DNA from: Devosia psychrophila
GTDB taxonomy: Bacteria; Pseudomonadota; Alphaproteobacteria; Rhizobiales; Devosiaceae
Length of the DNA: 64,000 bases
Direction: 5' to 3'
Assembly: GCF_000971275.1 (NCBI RefSeq)
Contig: NZ_LAPV01000170.1
Location: forward strand, 1 to 64,000
The stretch's first letter is position 1; each line of letters starts with the position of its first letter. The position numbers and the translations under genes are program-made. Under the pieces are notes generated by a model. That model did no database searches, was not told where the DNA came from, and saw nothing but the letters and a program-made list of their open reading frames with translations. Of this stretch, positions 44,159-54,193 are shown one piece after another.

Positions 44159-45799
44159 ATGAAACCGCATATAGTTGAAAATCCGCCGATCGACGCCGAG
44201 CACGAAGCCCGCCTGCAGTTCCTGACCTGGGACCGCACTCCCGCCGACATCGAGGCGCCCGAACATCGGGCGCGGCAGGCGCATTGGGTGCGGGTGGCGG
44301 GCGGCAGTTTTCATCCGACAGCCTATGTGGCAGCCGAAGCCGCGATCTTTACCAGCCATCTGGTACTGGGCGAGCAGAGCTGGATTGCCGGGCATGCGCT
44401 GGTGCGCGGCGACGTGGAATTTGGCGCCCACAGCACAGTAAATTCCTACGCGATGATTTCGGGCAAGGTGCGCTGCGGCGATGGCGTACGCATTGCCAGC
44501 CATGTGACCATTGTCGGGTTCAACCACGGCTATGACGACCCCAGTGTACCGATCCACACGCAGAAGCATGAAAGCCTGGGCATCGTCATCGAGGACGATG
44601 TGTGGATCGGCGCCAATGCGGTGGTGCTGGATGGGGTGACCGTCGGGCGAGGCGCGGTGATTGCGGCGGGGGCGGTGGTCAGCAAGGACGTGCCGCCAAT
44701 GGCCATCGTCGGCGGCGTTCCGGCCAGGCTGGTACGCTATCGCGGACAAAGGGGGAAGACCGACGCAGTTGCGGCTTTAGGCCGGCTGGGTGTCATGGCC
44801 AAGTCGCAATTGCCGGAGGTGCTCGCCGCCTATCGCGAGGGCGGCGAATATGTATCGCGCGAGGCCGATGGACAGGCGCGGCGCAGTGCCCGGCATCGCA
44901 ACGATGCCATCGAGTTGGCTGCCGGTTTCGACACGCTGCCAGAAGGACTGGATGTCGCGGCGACGCTGACCGAATTGCAGGCAATGCAGGACCCCGTAAC
45001 CGGACTGTTTCCCGATCCGCATCGACCCGTTGCGTTGGGGGTGCCGATGCGCGACGACGGGCTGGCGCTATATAATGTGCTCTCGGTTGGCTACGCCATC
45101 GAGGTTCTGGGCGGGAAGCCGCTGTATCCAATTCCTGCTGTCGAACTTGAGGCGCCCGAACTGTGCGACTGGCTGGAAAGCCTGACCTGGCGCGGGCGGG
45201 CTTGGACCGCCGGCTCGGTGGTCGATGCGATCGGCACGGCGCTGTATTACAATGCCCGATATTTTACGACCGGGCGGGCACGCGAAACGCTGTTCGGCTG
45301 GCTGGCAATGCAGCAGAACCGCGCGACCGGCCTGTGGGGATCGCCAACGGCGGACGAAGGCCTGTTACAGCCGGTCAATGGTTTCTACCGGCTGACCCGC
45401 GGCACTTATGCGCAGTTTGGGCTGCCAGTGCCCAATGCCGAGCGCGCGGTGGATTCCGTGCTGCTGAACTATTGCAATTATGGCGGCTTTTCGGGCCCGA
45501 CTTACACGGCCTGCAATCTGCTCGACACCGTGCACCCGCTGCTGCTGTGCCTCCGGCAGACCGATTATCGACGCGCCGAGGCCGAGGCGATTGCCCGTGC
45601 GGTTGTCGGGCGAGCCGAGGAGCGCTGGGTGCCTGGGCAGGGCTTCGCCTTTGCCGATGGCCAGGCGCCGAGCCTGCAGGGCACGGAAATGTGGCTCTCG
45701 GTAGTCCACCTGGCGGCGGAGCTGCTGGGTATCGCCGACAGTTTTGCCTTCGTGCCGAAGGGCGTGCATCGGATGCGCGCGGTGGGATTGGGCCTATGA
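44159..45799 (+). CDS. Hexapeptide-repeat acyltransferase fused to an uncharacterised helical domain
   Basis: A 546-residue two-part protein. Residues about 45-200 form a left-handed beta-helix of hexapeptide repeats. They include [10 protein letters not shown] with the probable catalytic His, and a [17 protein letters not shown] segment with [18 protein letters not shown] closing the repeats, as in maltose/galactoside O-acetyltransferases. Residues about 230-546 are alpha-helical with repeats such as [11 protein letters not shown] and [13 protein letters not shown] that recall alpha/alpha-toroid proteins. I do not recognise this half as a named family. No signal peptide. The fusion suggests binding or processing of the acylated substrate by the same protein. 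It overlaps the ThuA gene by ATGA. Confidence 0.8.
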   Translation: MKPHIVENPPIDAEHEARLQFLTWDRTPADIEAPEHRARQAHWVRVAGGSFHPTAYVAAEAAIFTSHLVLGEQSWIAGHALVRGDVEFGAHSTVNSYAMISGKVRCGDGVRIASHVTIVGFNHGYDDPSVPIHTQKHESLGIVIEDDVWIGANAVVLDGVTVGRGAVIAAGAVVSKDVPPMAIVGGVPARLVRYRGQRGKTDAVAALGRLGVMAKSQLPEVLAAYREGGEYVSREADGQARRSARHRNDAIELAAGFDTLPEGLDVAATLTELQAMQDPVTGLFPDPHRPVALGVPMRDDGLALYNVLSVGYAIEVLGGKPLYPIPAVELEAPELCDWLESLTWRGRAWTAGSVVDAIGTALYYNARYFTTGRARETLFGWLAMQQNRATGLWGSPTADEGLLQPVNGFYRLTRGTYAQFGLPVPNAERAVDSVLLNYCNYGGFSGPTYTACNLLDTVHPLLLCLRQTDYRRAEAEAIARAVVGRAEERWVPGQGFAFADGQAPSLQGTEMWLSVVHLAAELLGIADSFAFVPKGVHRMRAVGLGL

Positions 45800-46431
45800 A
45801 AAAGGCGCTGGTGGTCTGGGGTGGCATGCAACTGCACACGCCTGAGCGCGGAGCACATGTGGTGTGCGCGTTGCTGGAAGCAGAGGGTTTTGCCGTAACC
45901 GTGACGCCGGAATATGATGCGCTGGGCGCCGACGATGTCGGCAGCAATGACCTCGTGGTGCCGGTGATCACTGATGGCACGCTGGCGCCGGAGAAAATGG
46001 ACCGGCTGATTGCGGCGATCCGGGCCGGGACGGGGCTCGCCGGCTATCACATGGGGCTGGCGACGAGCTTTCGCAGTTCGGTGCCGTTCCGCTATGCAGC
46101 GGGCTGTTACTGGGTGCAGCATCCGGGCAATATCATCACCTATCGAGTGGATGTGGGCGATCATCCGCTGCTGGCGGGGATAGAGAGCTTCGAGCATACC
46201 TCGGAGCAGTATTATCTAAACTACGATCCCGCAGTGGATGTGCTGGCAACCACTGTGTTTTCGGGGGAATTTCATCCCTGGCGCAAGGACGTGGTGATGC
46301 CGGTGGTTTTCACGACCATGCATGATCAGGGGCGGGTATTTTATTCGTCGCTGGGGCATACGGCGGATGAACTGGCCGGGGGGCCGGTGCGGGAGATTTT
46401 GCGTCGCGGCCTGCTTTGGGCAGCTCGGTAA
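45796..46431 (+). CDS. ThuA-like domain protein
   Basis: A 211-residue protein of the ThuA family (class I glutamine amidotransferase-like fold), linked in rhizobia to disaccharide use (trehalose utilisation) but of unproven biochemistry. Supporting segments are [76 protein letters not shown] and a closing [17 protein letters not shown]. Last gene of the cluster; a palindromic repeat follows. Confidence 0.88.
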   Translation: MKKALVVWGGMQLHTPERGAHVVCALLEAEGFAVTVTPEYDALGADDVGSNDLVVPVITDGTLAPEKMDRLIAAIRAGTGLAGYHMGLATSFRSSVPFRYAAGCYWVQHPGNIITYRVDVGDHPLLAGIESFEHTSEQYYLNYDPAVDVLATTVFSGEFHPWRKDVVMPVVFTTMHDQGRVFYSSLGHTADELAGGPVREILRRGLLWAAR

Positions 46432-46445
46432 AGTCCCTGTTTGGG

Positions 46446-46563
46446 TCCCCCACCTTGCCTCCCCCTGATGAGGGGGAGGAACTTCATCGAGTTTTGGGCA
46501 CTTTCTTGGACAATCACCAGTCAGATTCCTCCCCTTTTTTCAGGGTGAGGCTAGGTGGGGGTA
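46446..46563. repeat. C-rich palindromic repeat between convergent genes
   Basis: TCCCCCACCTTGCCTCCCCC with TGATGAGGGGGAGG, mirrored by CCTCCCCTTTTTTCAGGGTG and AGGCTAGGTGGGGGTA. It separates the ThuA gene from the convergent methyltransferase gene and may act as a transcript end on both sides. Confidence 0.8.
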
Positions 46564-46570
46564 TTCTTCC

Positions 46571-47287
46571 TTACTGCTGCTGTGCCGCCTCGGCCTGCCG
46601 CTGCAGTACTTCCGACTCCGGCAGTGCGTTAGCGTATTGCAGCTCGCGATTGGCGCGGTTCCAGAAGGCCGGGTGGACGCGATCGAGCAGAGCCGGCGGG
46701 GTAGACGCGAGGCCTACGGCGGCCGTGGCGTCGAGATACAGCACGGCGTTTTGGCGATACCAGGCGGGGATATCCTCGTCGCTCCAGATGACGGGGCGGA
46801 TCACGTCATAGGCCAGGTAGCCGTGCGTCGCGAACAGTTCAGCCCACCAGCTTTGCCATTGTTCATTGCGATGGCCCACGCCGCCCTGGCCGGGGAGGGC
46901 GGCGCTGAACAGCACGGCGGGCGCCAATGCCACGAGGTCGGCGACGAAGCTGACGGCGCGTTCTGACGACAGGTGTTCGGCCACTTCCAGTGACATTGCG
47001 AGATCGACGCGGGGGCCGCTGAAGCGCTGTTCGAGGTCCTGTGGCGCAAAGGCGATACGCGCATCGTCGAGCATGGCGGGCGTGACCCAGTCGCCCTCGA
47101 TGCCGAAAGCGGTCTCGGCACCATCCGCGAGGGCGGCCGCCAGCCATGTGCCGGTGCCGCAGCCGATATCGGCGACGCTGGCTCGGGGCAGGCTTGGTGG
47201 CAGTGCTGCCAGCAACCGGCGCGCGGCGTGAACGGTGTGGGCGCGGCGGTCTTCATAAAAGCCGGCAGGATAGAGCGAGGCGGTCAT
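46571..47287 (-). CDS. Class I SAM-dependent methyltransferase
   Basis: A 238-residue Rossmann-fold methyltransferase. Motif I is VADIGCGTGTWLAAAL (Asp40 to Gly46), followed by FGIEGDWV, the LAMSLEVAEHL motif with its acidic residue, and VLFSAALPGQGG. The pattern resembles small-molecule or sugar methyltransferases but the substrate cannot be told. It stands alone, convergent with the preceding cluster, and divergent from the GGDEF-EAL gene. Confidence 0.88.
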   Translation of the reverse strand: MTASLYPAGFYEDRRAHTVHAARRLLAALPPSLPRASVADIGCGTGTWLAAALADGAETAFGIEGDWVTPAMLDDARIAFAPQDLEQRFSGPRVDLAMSLEVAEHLSSERAVSFVADLVALAPAVLFSAALPGQGGVGHRNEQWQSWWAELFATHGYLAYDVIRPVIWSDEDIPAWYRQNAVLYLDATAAVGLASTPPALLDRVHPAFWNRANRELQYANALPESEVLQRQAEAAQQQ

Positions 47288-47581
47288 GCGGAAAATCCCT
47301 GAAGTCGCCTCAGACTAAACCGGGCTTTCATCCAAGGCTAGAAGCCGAGTTGTCATGCCCTGCCGGTGTTGCGCAGCGGTCCGGGCCCGCATAATCGCGT
47401 TCATCAACGACACCATGCCGCTCTAACACCATCCGCCCCCGCTGCGGCGGGGCGGTCTCTATTCCGAGCTAATGCATTGCCAACGGCCAATTAAGAGCTT
47501 CGAAAGTCCCGTAGGGTAGCGTCCGATCAGCGTCGATAACTGACATTAGCCGAGCTCAGAAATCTCGGTCGGGCGGAAACG

Positions 47582-49336
47582 ATGAACAAACACCAGCTCT
47601 ACGCAGCACCAGAAGGTGGCTGTGTTGAATCTCACGGTGCAGGACTAGATCCTGCAGGCCTGGAGCTCGACCTCGTCAGCACCAGAGCCTTCCTCGACGC
47701 GGTGGTCGAAAGCATTCCGCATATGGTCTTTGTCAAAGACGTTCTCGATGGACGGTTCGTGCTGCTCAACCGGGCCGGCGAACAATTGCTTGGACTCAAG
47801 CGCGAGGACCTGATCGGCAAGACTGATTTCGACCTGTTCTCGCCCGACGATGCCGAGCGGTTCCGCACGGCAGATCGCGAGGTGGTCGCCTCCCAGAAGT
47901 TGGTCACGATTGAAAACGAGCCGCTATCGACGCCCGACGGTACGCGTTCGCTCAGGACGCAAAAGGTCGGCGTGCCGGATGCCCATGGCAATCCTCGGTA
48001 TCTCCTCGGCATCTCCGAGGATGTGACCGAACGGCTCAAGGTCGAGGAGCGTAATCGCCATCTTTCGTTGCATGACATCCTGACCGACCTGCCCAACCGA
48101 CGCTCCTTCGAAGCGGCTCTCAACCACGAATTGATGAACCGAAACAGGTTCAGTCTGCTCGTGCTCGATCTGGATGGGTTCAAGGTCATCAATGACACCA
48201 TGGGCCACCGTGCCGGCGACGACCTGCTGCGGCAGTTGTCCAGTCGTCTAAGTGAGGTCAAGGGCGAGCATGACTTTCTGGCGCGGTTGGGTGGCGACGA
48301 GTTTGGCGTCATTCATCGTGCGGCAACGAAGAAATCGTCGACGCAACTGGCGAGCCGGCTGATATCGGCACTGACCAAGCCGTTCGAGGTCGAGGAGCGC
48401 CTTGTCAGCGTCGGCGCAAGCCTCGGAATCGTGCTGTCTCCCGATTTTGGCAACACGCCCGATAACCTTACCAAGCGAGCGGATCTGGCGCTCTACGCCG
48501 CCAAGGCTGCGCACAGAGGCAGCCATGTCTTTTTTGAACCGGCGATGGAAGAGAAGGCCGACACCGAGCATTATCTTCGCGAAGAGCTGGCATTCGCGCT
48601 CAAGCGGTCGCAGCTCCATATCGTCTACCAGCCGATCGTGGACACGCGCAGCGGCAGGATCGTGTGTTGCGAGGCCCTGCTGCGATGGACCCATCCGCAG
48701 CTCGGGCCGATATGTCCGGATGATTTCATTCCTGTCGCCGAAGCCTCGGGACAGATCGCGGCGATCGGAAAATGGGTGTTGGAAACGGCATGCAAGGAGG
48801 CCAGAAATTGGCCGTCCGACATCCGGCTCGCCGTCAACGTTTCACCTCGACAGTTCACCGGGTTCGGCCTGGCAGTGATGCTGGCGCGCATTCTCGAACG
48901 CACCAAGCTTGCCCCCAGCCGTCTTGAGCTTGAGATCACGGAATCGATCTTCCTGACGGACAGCGACGAAAACGTCCGCCTGCTCAACCAGATCAAGCAT
49001 CTGGGCGTGCGCATCGCTCTGGACGATTTCGGCACGGGTTATTCCAGTCTGGCCTACCTGCGCAAGTTTTCGTTCGACAAGCTCAAGATCGACAAATCCT
49101 TCGTGTCGGACCTCGCCACTTCCGACTGCAATCTGGCCATTGTTCGAGCCATCATTGGCCTGGGAAAGAGCTTTTCGGCCGTCGTCACCGCCGAGGGCGT
49201 CGAAACCGAAGCGGAACATGCCCGGCTGCTTGAGGAGGGCTGCGAGCAGTGCCAGGGACATCTGTTCGGCCGTCCAGTCGAGGCAAAGCTGATCCGGGAA
49301 ATGTTAGGCCACTCACGAGATCGTCGCGCCTGCTGA
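47582..49336 (+). CDS. PAS-GGDEF-EAL cyclic-di-GMP signalling protein
   Basis: A 584-residue cytoplasmic enzyme that may make and break cyclic di-GMP. A PAS domain (about 32-150; VESIPHMVFVKDVLDGRFVL) is followed by a GGDEF domain with an intact ARLGGDEFGV (about 236-241) and an EAL domain with intact CEALLRWTHP (about 362), LEITESIFL, ALDDFGTGYSSLAYLRK and LKIDKSFV. Both active sites look complete, so the net activity cannot be predicted. There are no membrane helices. The upstream 294-base gap holds a GC hairpin at 47433-47455 and a CCGAG/CTCGG hairpin near 47550, without a recognisable riboswitch. Confidence 0.93.
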   Translation: MNKHQLYAAPEGGCVESHGAGLDPAGLELDLVSTRAFLDAVVESIPHMVFVKDVLDGRFVLLNRAGEQLLGLKREDLIGKTDFDLFSPDDAERFRTADREVVASQKLVTIENEPLSTPDGTRSLRTQKVGVPDAHGNPRYLLGISEDVTERLKVEERNRHLSLHDILTDLPNRRSFEAALNHELMNRNRFSLLVLDLDGFKVINDTMGHRAGDDLLRQLSSRLSEVKGEHDFLARLGGDEFGVIHRAATKKSSTQLASRLISALTKPFEVEERLVSVGASLGIVLSPDFGNTPDNLTKRADLALYAAKAAHRGSHVFFEPAMEEKADTEHYLREELAFALKRSQLHIVYQPIVDTRSGRIVCCEALLRWTHPQLGPICPDDFIPVAEASGQIAAIGKWVLETACKEARNWPSDIRLAVNVSPRQFTGFGLAVMLARILERTKLAPSRLELEITESIFLTDSDENVRLLNQIKHLGVRIALDDFGTGYSSLAYLRKFSFDKLKIDKSFVSDLATSDCNLAIVRAIIGLGKSFSAVVTAEGVETEAEHARLLEEGCEQCQGHLFGRPVEAKLIREMLGHSRDRRAC

Positions 49337-49411
49337 CCAGCAGACAAGCATCTAAGCAGCTTTGCAATATCAGCGAAGCCCCTTCGCCTTAGGCTCAGCG
49401 TGCCTCCGAGG

Positions 49412-49439
49412 CTTATGCCGTCCTTATGAAATCTTTATG
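49412..49439 (+). promoter_or_regulatory. Three direct repeats upstream of the kdp genes, candidate KdpE site
   Basis: CTTATG (49412), CTTATG (49423) and TTTATG (49434) recur with an exact 11-base period, the usual spacing for OmpR-family dimers such as KdpE. They lie about 75-105 bases before the first kdp-linked ORF. A hairpin with arms CCGAAA/TTTCGG (49440-49457) follows at once. Role inferred from repeat spacing and position. Confidence 0.55.
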
Positions 49440-49515
49440 CCGAAAATCCTCTTTCGGTATGGCAATTTGACGGGCACCAGGTCCACTGCATGAGCCTTAC
49501 TTCAAGAGGCTCATC

Positions 49516-49599
49516 ATGCTCGATCTTGCATATATCGCTCTGGGCGCCGGCACGCTGATCGCACTCGCGATCTACGCCACTGCGCTCAACCGGCTGTGA
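49516..49599 (+). CDS. Small hydrophobic ORF preceding kdpF
   Basis: A 27-residue frame, MLDLAYIALGAGTLIALAIY then ATALNRL, almost wholly one membrane helix with a charged C-terminus. AGAGG lies 7 bases upstream. It ends 8 bases before the kdpF start, so it is the first cistron of the kdp operon. Small MLDL-type membrane peptides occur beside kdpF in other Proteobacteria as far as I recall, but the function is unproven. Confidence 0.65.
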   Translation: MLDLAYIALGAGTLIALAIYATALNRL

Positions 49600-49607
49600 G
49601 CGCCGCC

Positions 49608-49688
49608 ATGCTCATCATTTCCTTCCTCATCGCCCTCGCGCTGGCCGTCTACCTCGTGGTGACGTTGCTGGCGCCTGAACGTTTCTGA
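49608..49688 (+). CDS. kdpF: K+-transporting ATPase subunit F (KdpF)
   Basis: A 26-residue single-helix membrane peptide, [20 protein letters not shown] then LAPERF, which matches the size and C-terminal pattern of KdpF. KdpF stabilises the KdpABC complex in the inner membrane. It lies 14 bases before kdpA. Confidence 0.8.
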   Translation: MLIISFLIALALAVYLVVTLLAPERF

Positions 49689-49702
49689 CACTCGGAGCCA
49701 TC

Positions 49703-51412
49703 ATGTCCCTTTCCGGCTGGCTGCAAATCGGCTTCGTGCTGATCGTGGTCCTTCTGCTGGTCAAGCCGCTCGGCCTTTATATGGCTCGCGTCTTTACCGG
49801 CGAACGCACTTTCCTTTCACCCGTCCTCGGTCCCGTCGAGCGCGGCTTTTACGCGCTTGCGGGCGTTCGCACCGACAAGGAGCAAGGCTGGCTCGGTTAC
49901 ACGATGGGCGTGCTGGCATTCAGCCTCGCCGGCTTCGTAGTGCTGTATTCCATGCTGCGCTTGCAGAATTTTCTGCCGCTCAATCCGCAGGGGTTTGCTG
50001 GCCTGTCGCCAGACCTTGCCTTCAACACCGCGGCCAGCTTTGTCACCAATACCAACTGGCAGAGCTATGGTGGCGAGACCACGATGAGCCATCTCAGCCA
50101 GATGCTGGGCCTCACCGTGCAGAACTTCGTCTCGGCGGCCACAGGCATTGCCGTGGCCATCGCGCTGACCCGCGCCTTCGTCCGCTCCGGCGTCAACGAG
50201 CTGGGCAACTTCTGGGTCGATCTAACCCGTGCAACGCTCTATGTGCTGCTGCCGCTGGCCATCGTGGTCGCATTGGCTTTTGTCGCCATGGGCCTGCCGC
50301 AGAACCTCGACGCCAATTTTGTGGCTACCACGATCGAGGGCGTTCAGCAGACTATCGCCACCGGACCGGTCGCCAGCCAGGAAGCCATCAAGCAACTCGG
50401 CACCAATGGCGGCGGCTTCTTCAACGTCAATGCCGCGCATCCGTTCGAAAACCCGACGGCGTTCAGCAACTACCTCAACATCATTGCCATGCTCGCCATC
50501 TCGGCAGCGCTGGTTTACACCTTTGGCCAAATGGTCGGCAATCGCCGTCAGGGCTGGGCGCTGATCTCGGTCACCGTCATCATGCTGGTGATTGGTACCG
50601 GCGCCATCTATTGGGCTGAGAGTTTCGGCAATCCGCTGCTGACCGCGGTTGGCGTCGATCCGTCGATGGGCAATTTCGAAGGCAAGGAAGTTCGTTTCGG
50701 CCAGGCCATGAGCGCGCTCTATTCTGCGGTCACGACAGGCCTGTCCAATGGTGGCGTCAACGCCATGCATGGCTCCCTGACGCCTCTGGGTGGCCTGGTT
50801 CCGATGTTCCTGATGCAGCTTGGCGAAGTTCTGCCGGGCGGTGTCGGCTCGGGGCTCTACGCACTTTTGGTCTTTGCAATCCTGGCAGTGTTCGTCGCCG
50901 GCCTGATGGTCGGACGCACGCCGGAATTTCTTGGCAAGAAGGTCGAAGCGCGCGAGATGAAGTTTGCCATGCTGGCCGTACTCATCCTGCCGCTGGTGAT
51001 CCTGGGTTTTACCGCCATCTCGGTCGTAGCTGACTTCGGTACCAGCTCTATCCTGACGCCCGGTCCGCACGGACTTAGCGAAATCCTCTATGCCTACACA
51101 TCCGCCGCAGCGAACAACGGCTCGGCCTTCGGTGGCCTCACCGCCAATACGCCCTGGTACAATACGACATTGGGTATCGCCATGCTGCTGGGACGCTTCG
51201 CTTACCTGGTGCCAGTGCTGGCCATTGCCGGTTCGCTGGTCGCCAAGCCGCGCGCCGCTGCATCCAGCGGTACCTTCCCGACTGACAAGCCGCTATTCGT
51301 CGGCCTGCTCATCGGCGTCATCATCATCCTGGGCGGGTTGCAGTTCTTCCCGGCCCTGGCTCTCGGGCCCATCGTCGAGCACTTCGTAATGCTCGCCGGC
51401 CAGAGCTTCTAG
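49703..51412 (+). CDS. kdpA: K+-transporting ATPase subunit A (KdpA)
   Basis: Potassium-selective, channel-like subunit of the high-affinity Kdp pump in the inner membrane, 569 residues. The four pore-loop motifs are visible: [42 protein letters not shown] and [13 protein letters not shown]. About ten membrane helices. GGAG precedes the ATG, and kdpB follows after 8 bases. The operon serves K+ uptake under limitation or osmotic stress. Confidence 0.97.
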   Translation: MSLSGWLQIGFVLIVVLLLVKPLGLYMARVFTGERTFLSPVLGPVERGFYALAGVRTDKEQGWLGYTMGVLAFSLAGFVVLYSMLRLQNFLPLNPQGFAGLSPDLAFNTAASFVTNTNWQSYGGETTMSHLSQMLGLTVQNFVSAATGIAVAIALTRAFVRSGVNELGNFWVDLTRATLYVLLPLAIVVALAFVAMGLPQNLDANFVATTIEGVQQTIATGPVASQEAIKQLGTNGGGFFNVNAAHPFENPTAFSNYLNIIAMLAISAALVYTFGQMVGNRRQGWALISVTVIMLVIGTGAIYWAESFGNPLLTAVGVDPSMGNFEGKEVRFGQAMSALYSAVTTGLSNGGVNAMHGSLTPLGGLVPMFLMQLGEVLPGGVGSGLYALLVFAILAVFVAGLMVGRTPEFLGKKVEAREMKFAMLAVLILPLVILGFTAISVVADFGTSSILTPGPHGLSEILYAYTSAAANNGSAFGGLTANTPWYNTTLGIAMLLGRFAYLVPVLAIAGSLVAKPRAAASSGTFPTDKPLFVGLLIGVIIILGGLQFFPALALGPIVEHFVMLAGQSF

Positions 51413-51420
51413 GAAACATC

Positions 51421-53475
<2,055 letters not shown>

Positions 53476-53498
53476 TGTCTTTCAACCATCCGCTTCGC

Positions 53499-53598
53499 CT
53501 CCCTCGCCCTTGAGGGGAGGGATCGAGGAGGGGGTCCCTTTGTGTGCATCTAAGGGGCCCCTACTCTCAACCCCTCCCTCGTGAGGAAGGAGAGGCCA
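53499..53598. repeat. C-rich palindromic repeat between kdpB and kdpC
   Basis: CGCCTCCCTCGCCCTTGAGG with GGAGGGATCGAGGAGGGGGT, then CTCAACCCCTCCCTCGTGAG with GAAGGAGAGG. The unit sits inside the kdp operon, so it is transcribed and could affect the kdpB/kdpC ratio. Confidence 0.75.
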
Positions 53599-53625
53599 GT
53601 CAAACATTCAATTCAGGAGACGCAA

Positions 53626-54192
53626 ATGCTGTCCCAAATTCGCCCCGCTATAGTGCTTACCCTGCTACTTTCGGCCGTAACCGGCCTTCTCTATCCACTC
53701 GCTATCACCGGAGCGGCGCAGGCCGCGTTCCCCGGCCAGGCCAATGGCAGCCGCATCGAGCGCGACGGCGTGCTCATCGGCTCCGATCTGATCGGGCAGA
53801 ACTTCAGCGCTCCGAGCTATTTCTGGCCACGTCCGTCGGCCACCGGTCCCGACCCCTACAATGCGGCCGCGTCGAGTGGCTCCAATATCGGGCCGACCGG
53901 TAAGGCGCTGGTAGAGCGAGTTGCCGCCGCAGTCACCGCAACCGGCCAGACCTCGGTACCCGCCGATGCTGTCACCGCCTCCGGCTCGGGTCTTGATCCG
54001 CACATCACGCCGCAAAATGCCGCGACCCAGGTTGCCCGCGTCGCCACCGCCCGCAACGTCGAACCATCCGTTATCGAAGCTGCGCTTGCCGATGTGACGG
54101 AGCAGCCGATCTTGGGTATATTCGGGGAACCGCGCGTCAACGTGCTGCGCCTCAACCTAGCGCTGGACGAGGCCGCGCCTCTCGGAAACTGA
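53626..54192 (+). CDS. kdpC: K+-transporting ATPase subunit C (KdpC)
   Basis: A 188-residue subunit with one N-terminal helix (AIVLTLLLSAVTGLLYPLAI) and a periplasmic domain. Family motifs are GSDLIGQNFSAPSYFWPRPS, GSGLDPHITPQNAATQVARV and the C-terminal FGEPRVNVLRLNLAL. It stabilises the complex and increases nucleotide affinity. ATG 53626 with GGAGA upstream is the start; the frame open to 53581 reads through the preceding repeat. Confidence 0.95.
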   Translation: MLSQIRPAIVLTLLLSAVTGLLYPLAITGAAQAAFPGQANGSRIERDGVLIGSDLIGQNFSAPSYFWPRPSATGPDPYNAAASSGSNIGPTGKALVERVAAAVTATGQTSVPADAVTASGSGLDPHITPQNAATQVARVATARNVEPSVIEAALADVTEQPILGIFGEPRVNVLRLNLALDEAAPLGN

Positions 54193-54193
54193 T

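Noticed and set aside
47433-47455. A GC-rich hairpin upstream of the GGDEF-EAL gene as a terminator or cyclic-di-GMP riboswitch
   Set aside because: There is no T-run after the stem and no conserved riboswitch core. It is over 120 bases from the gene.
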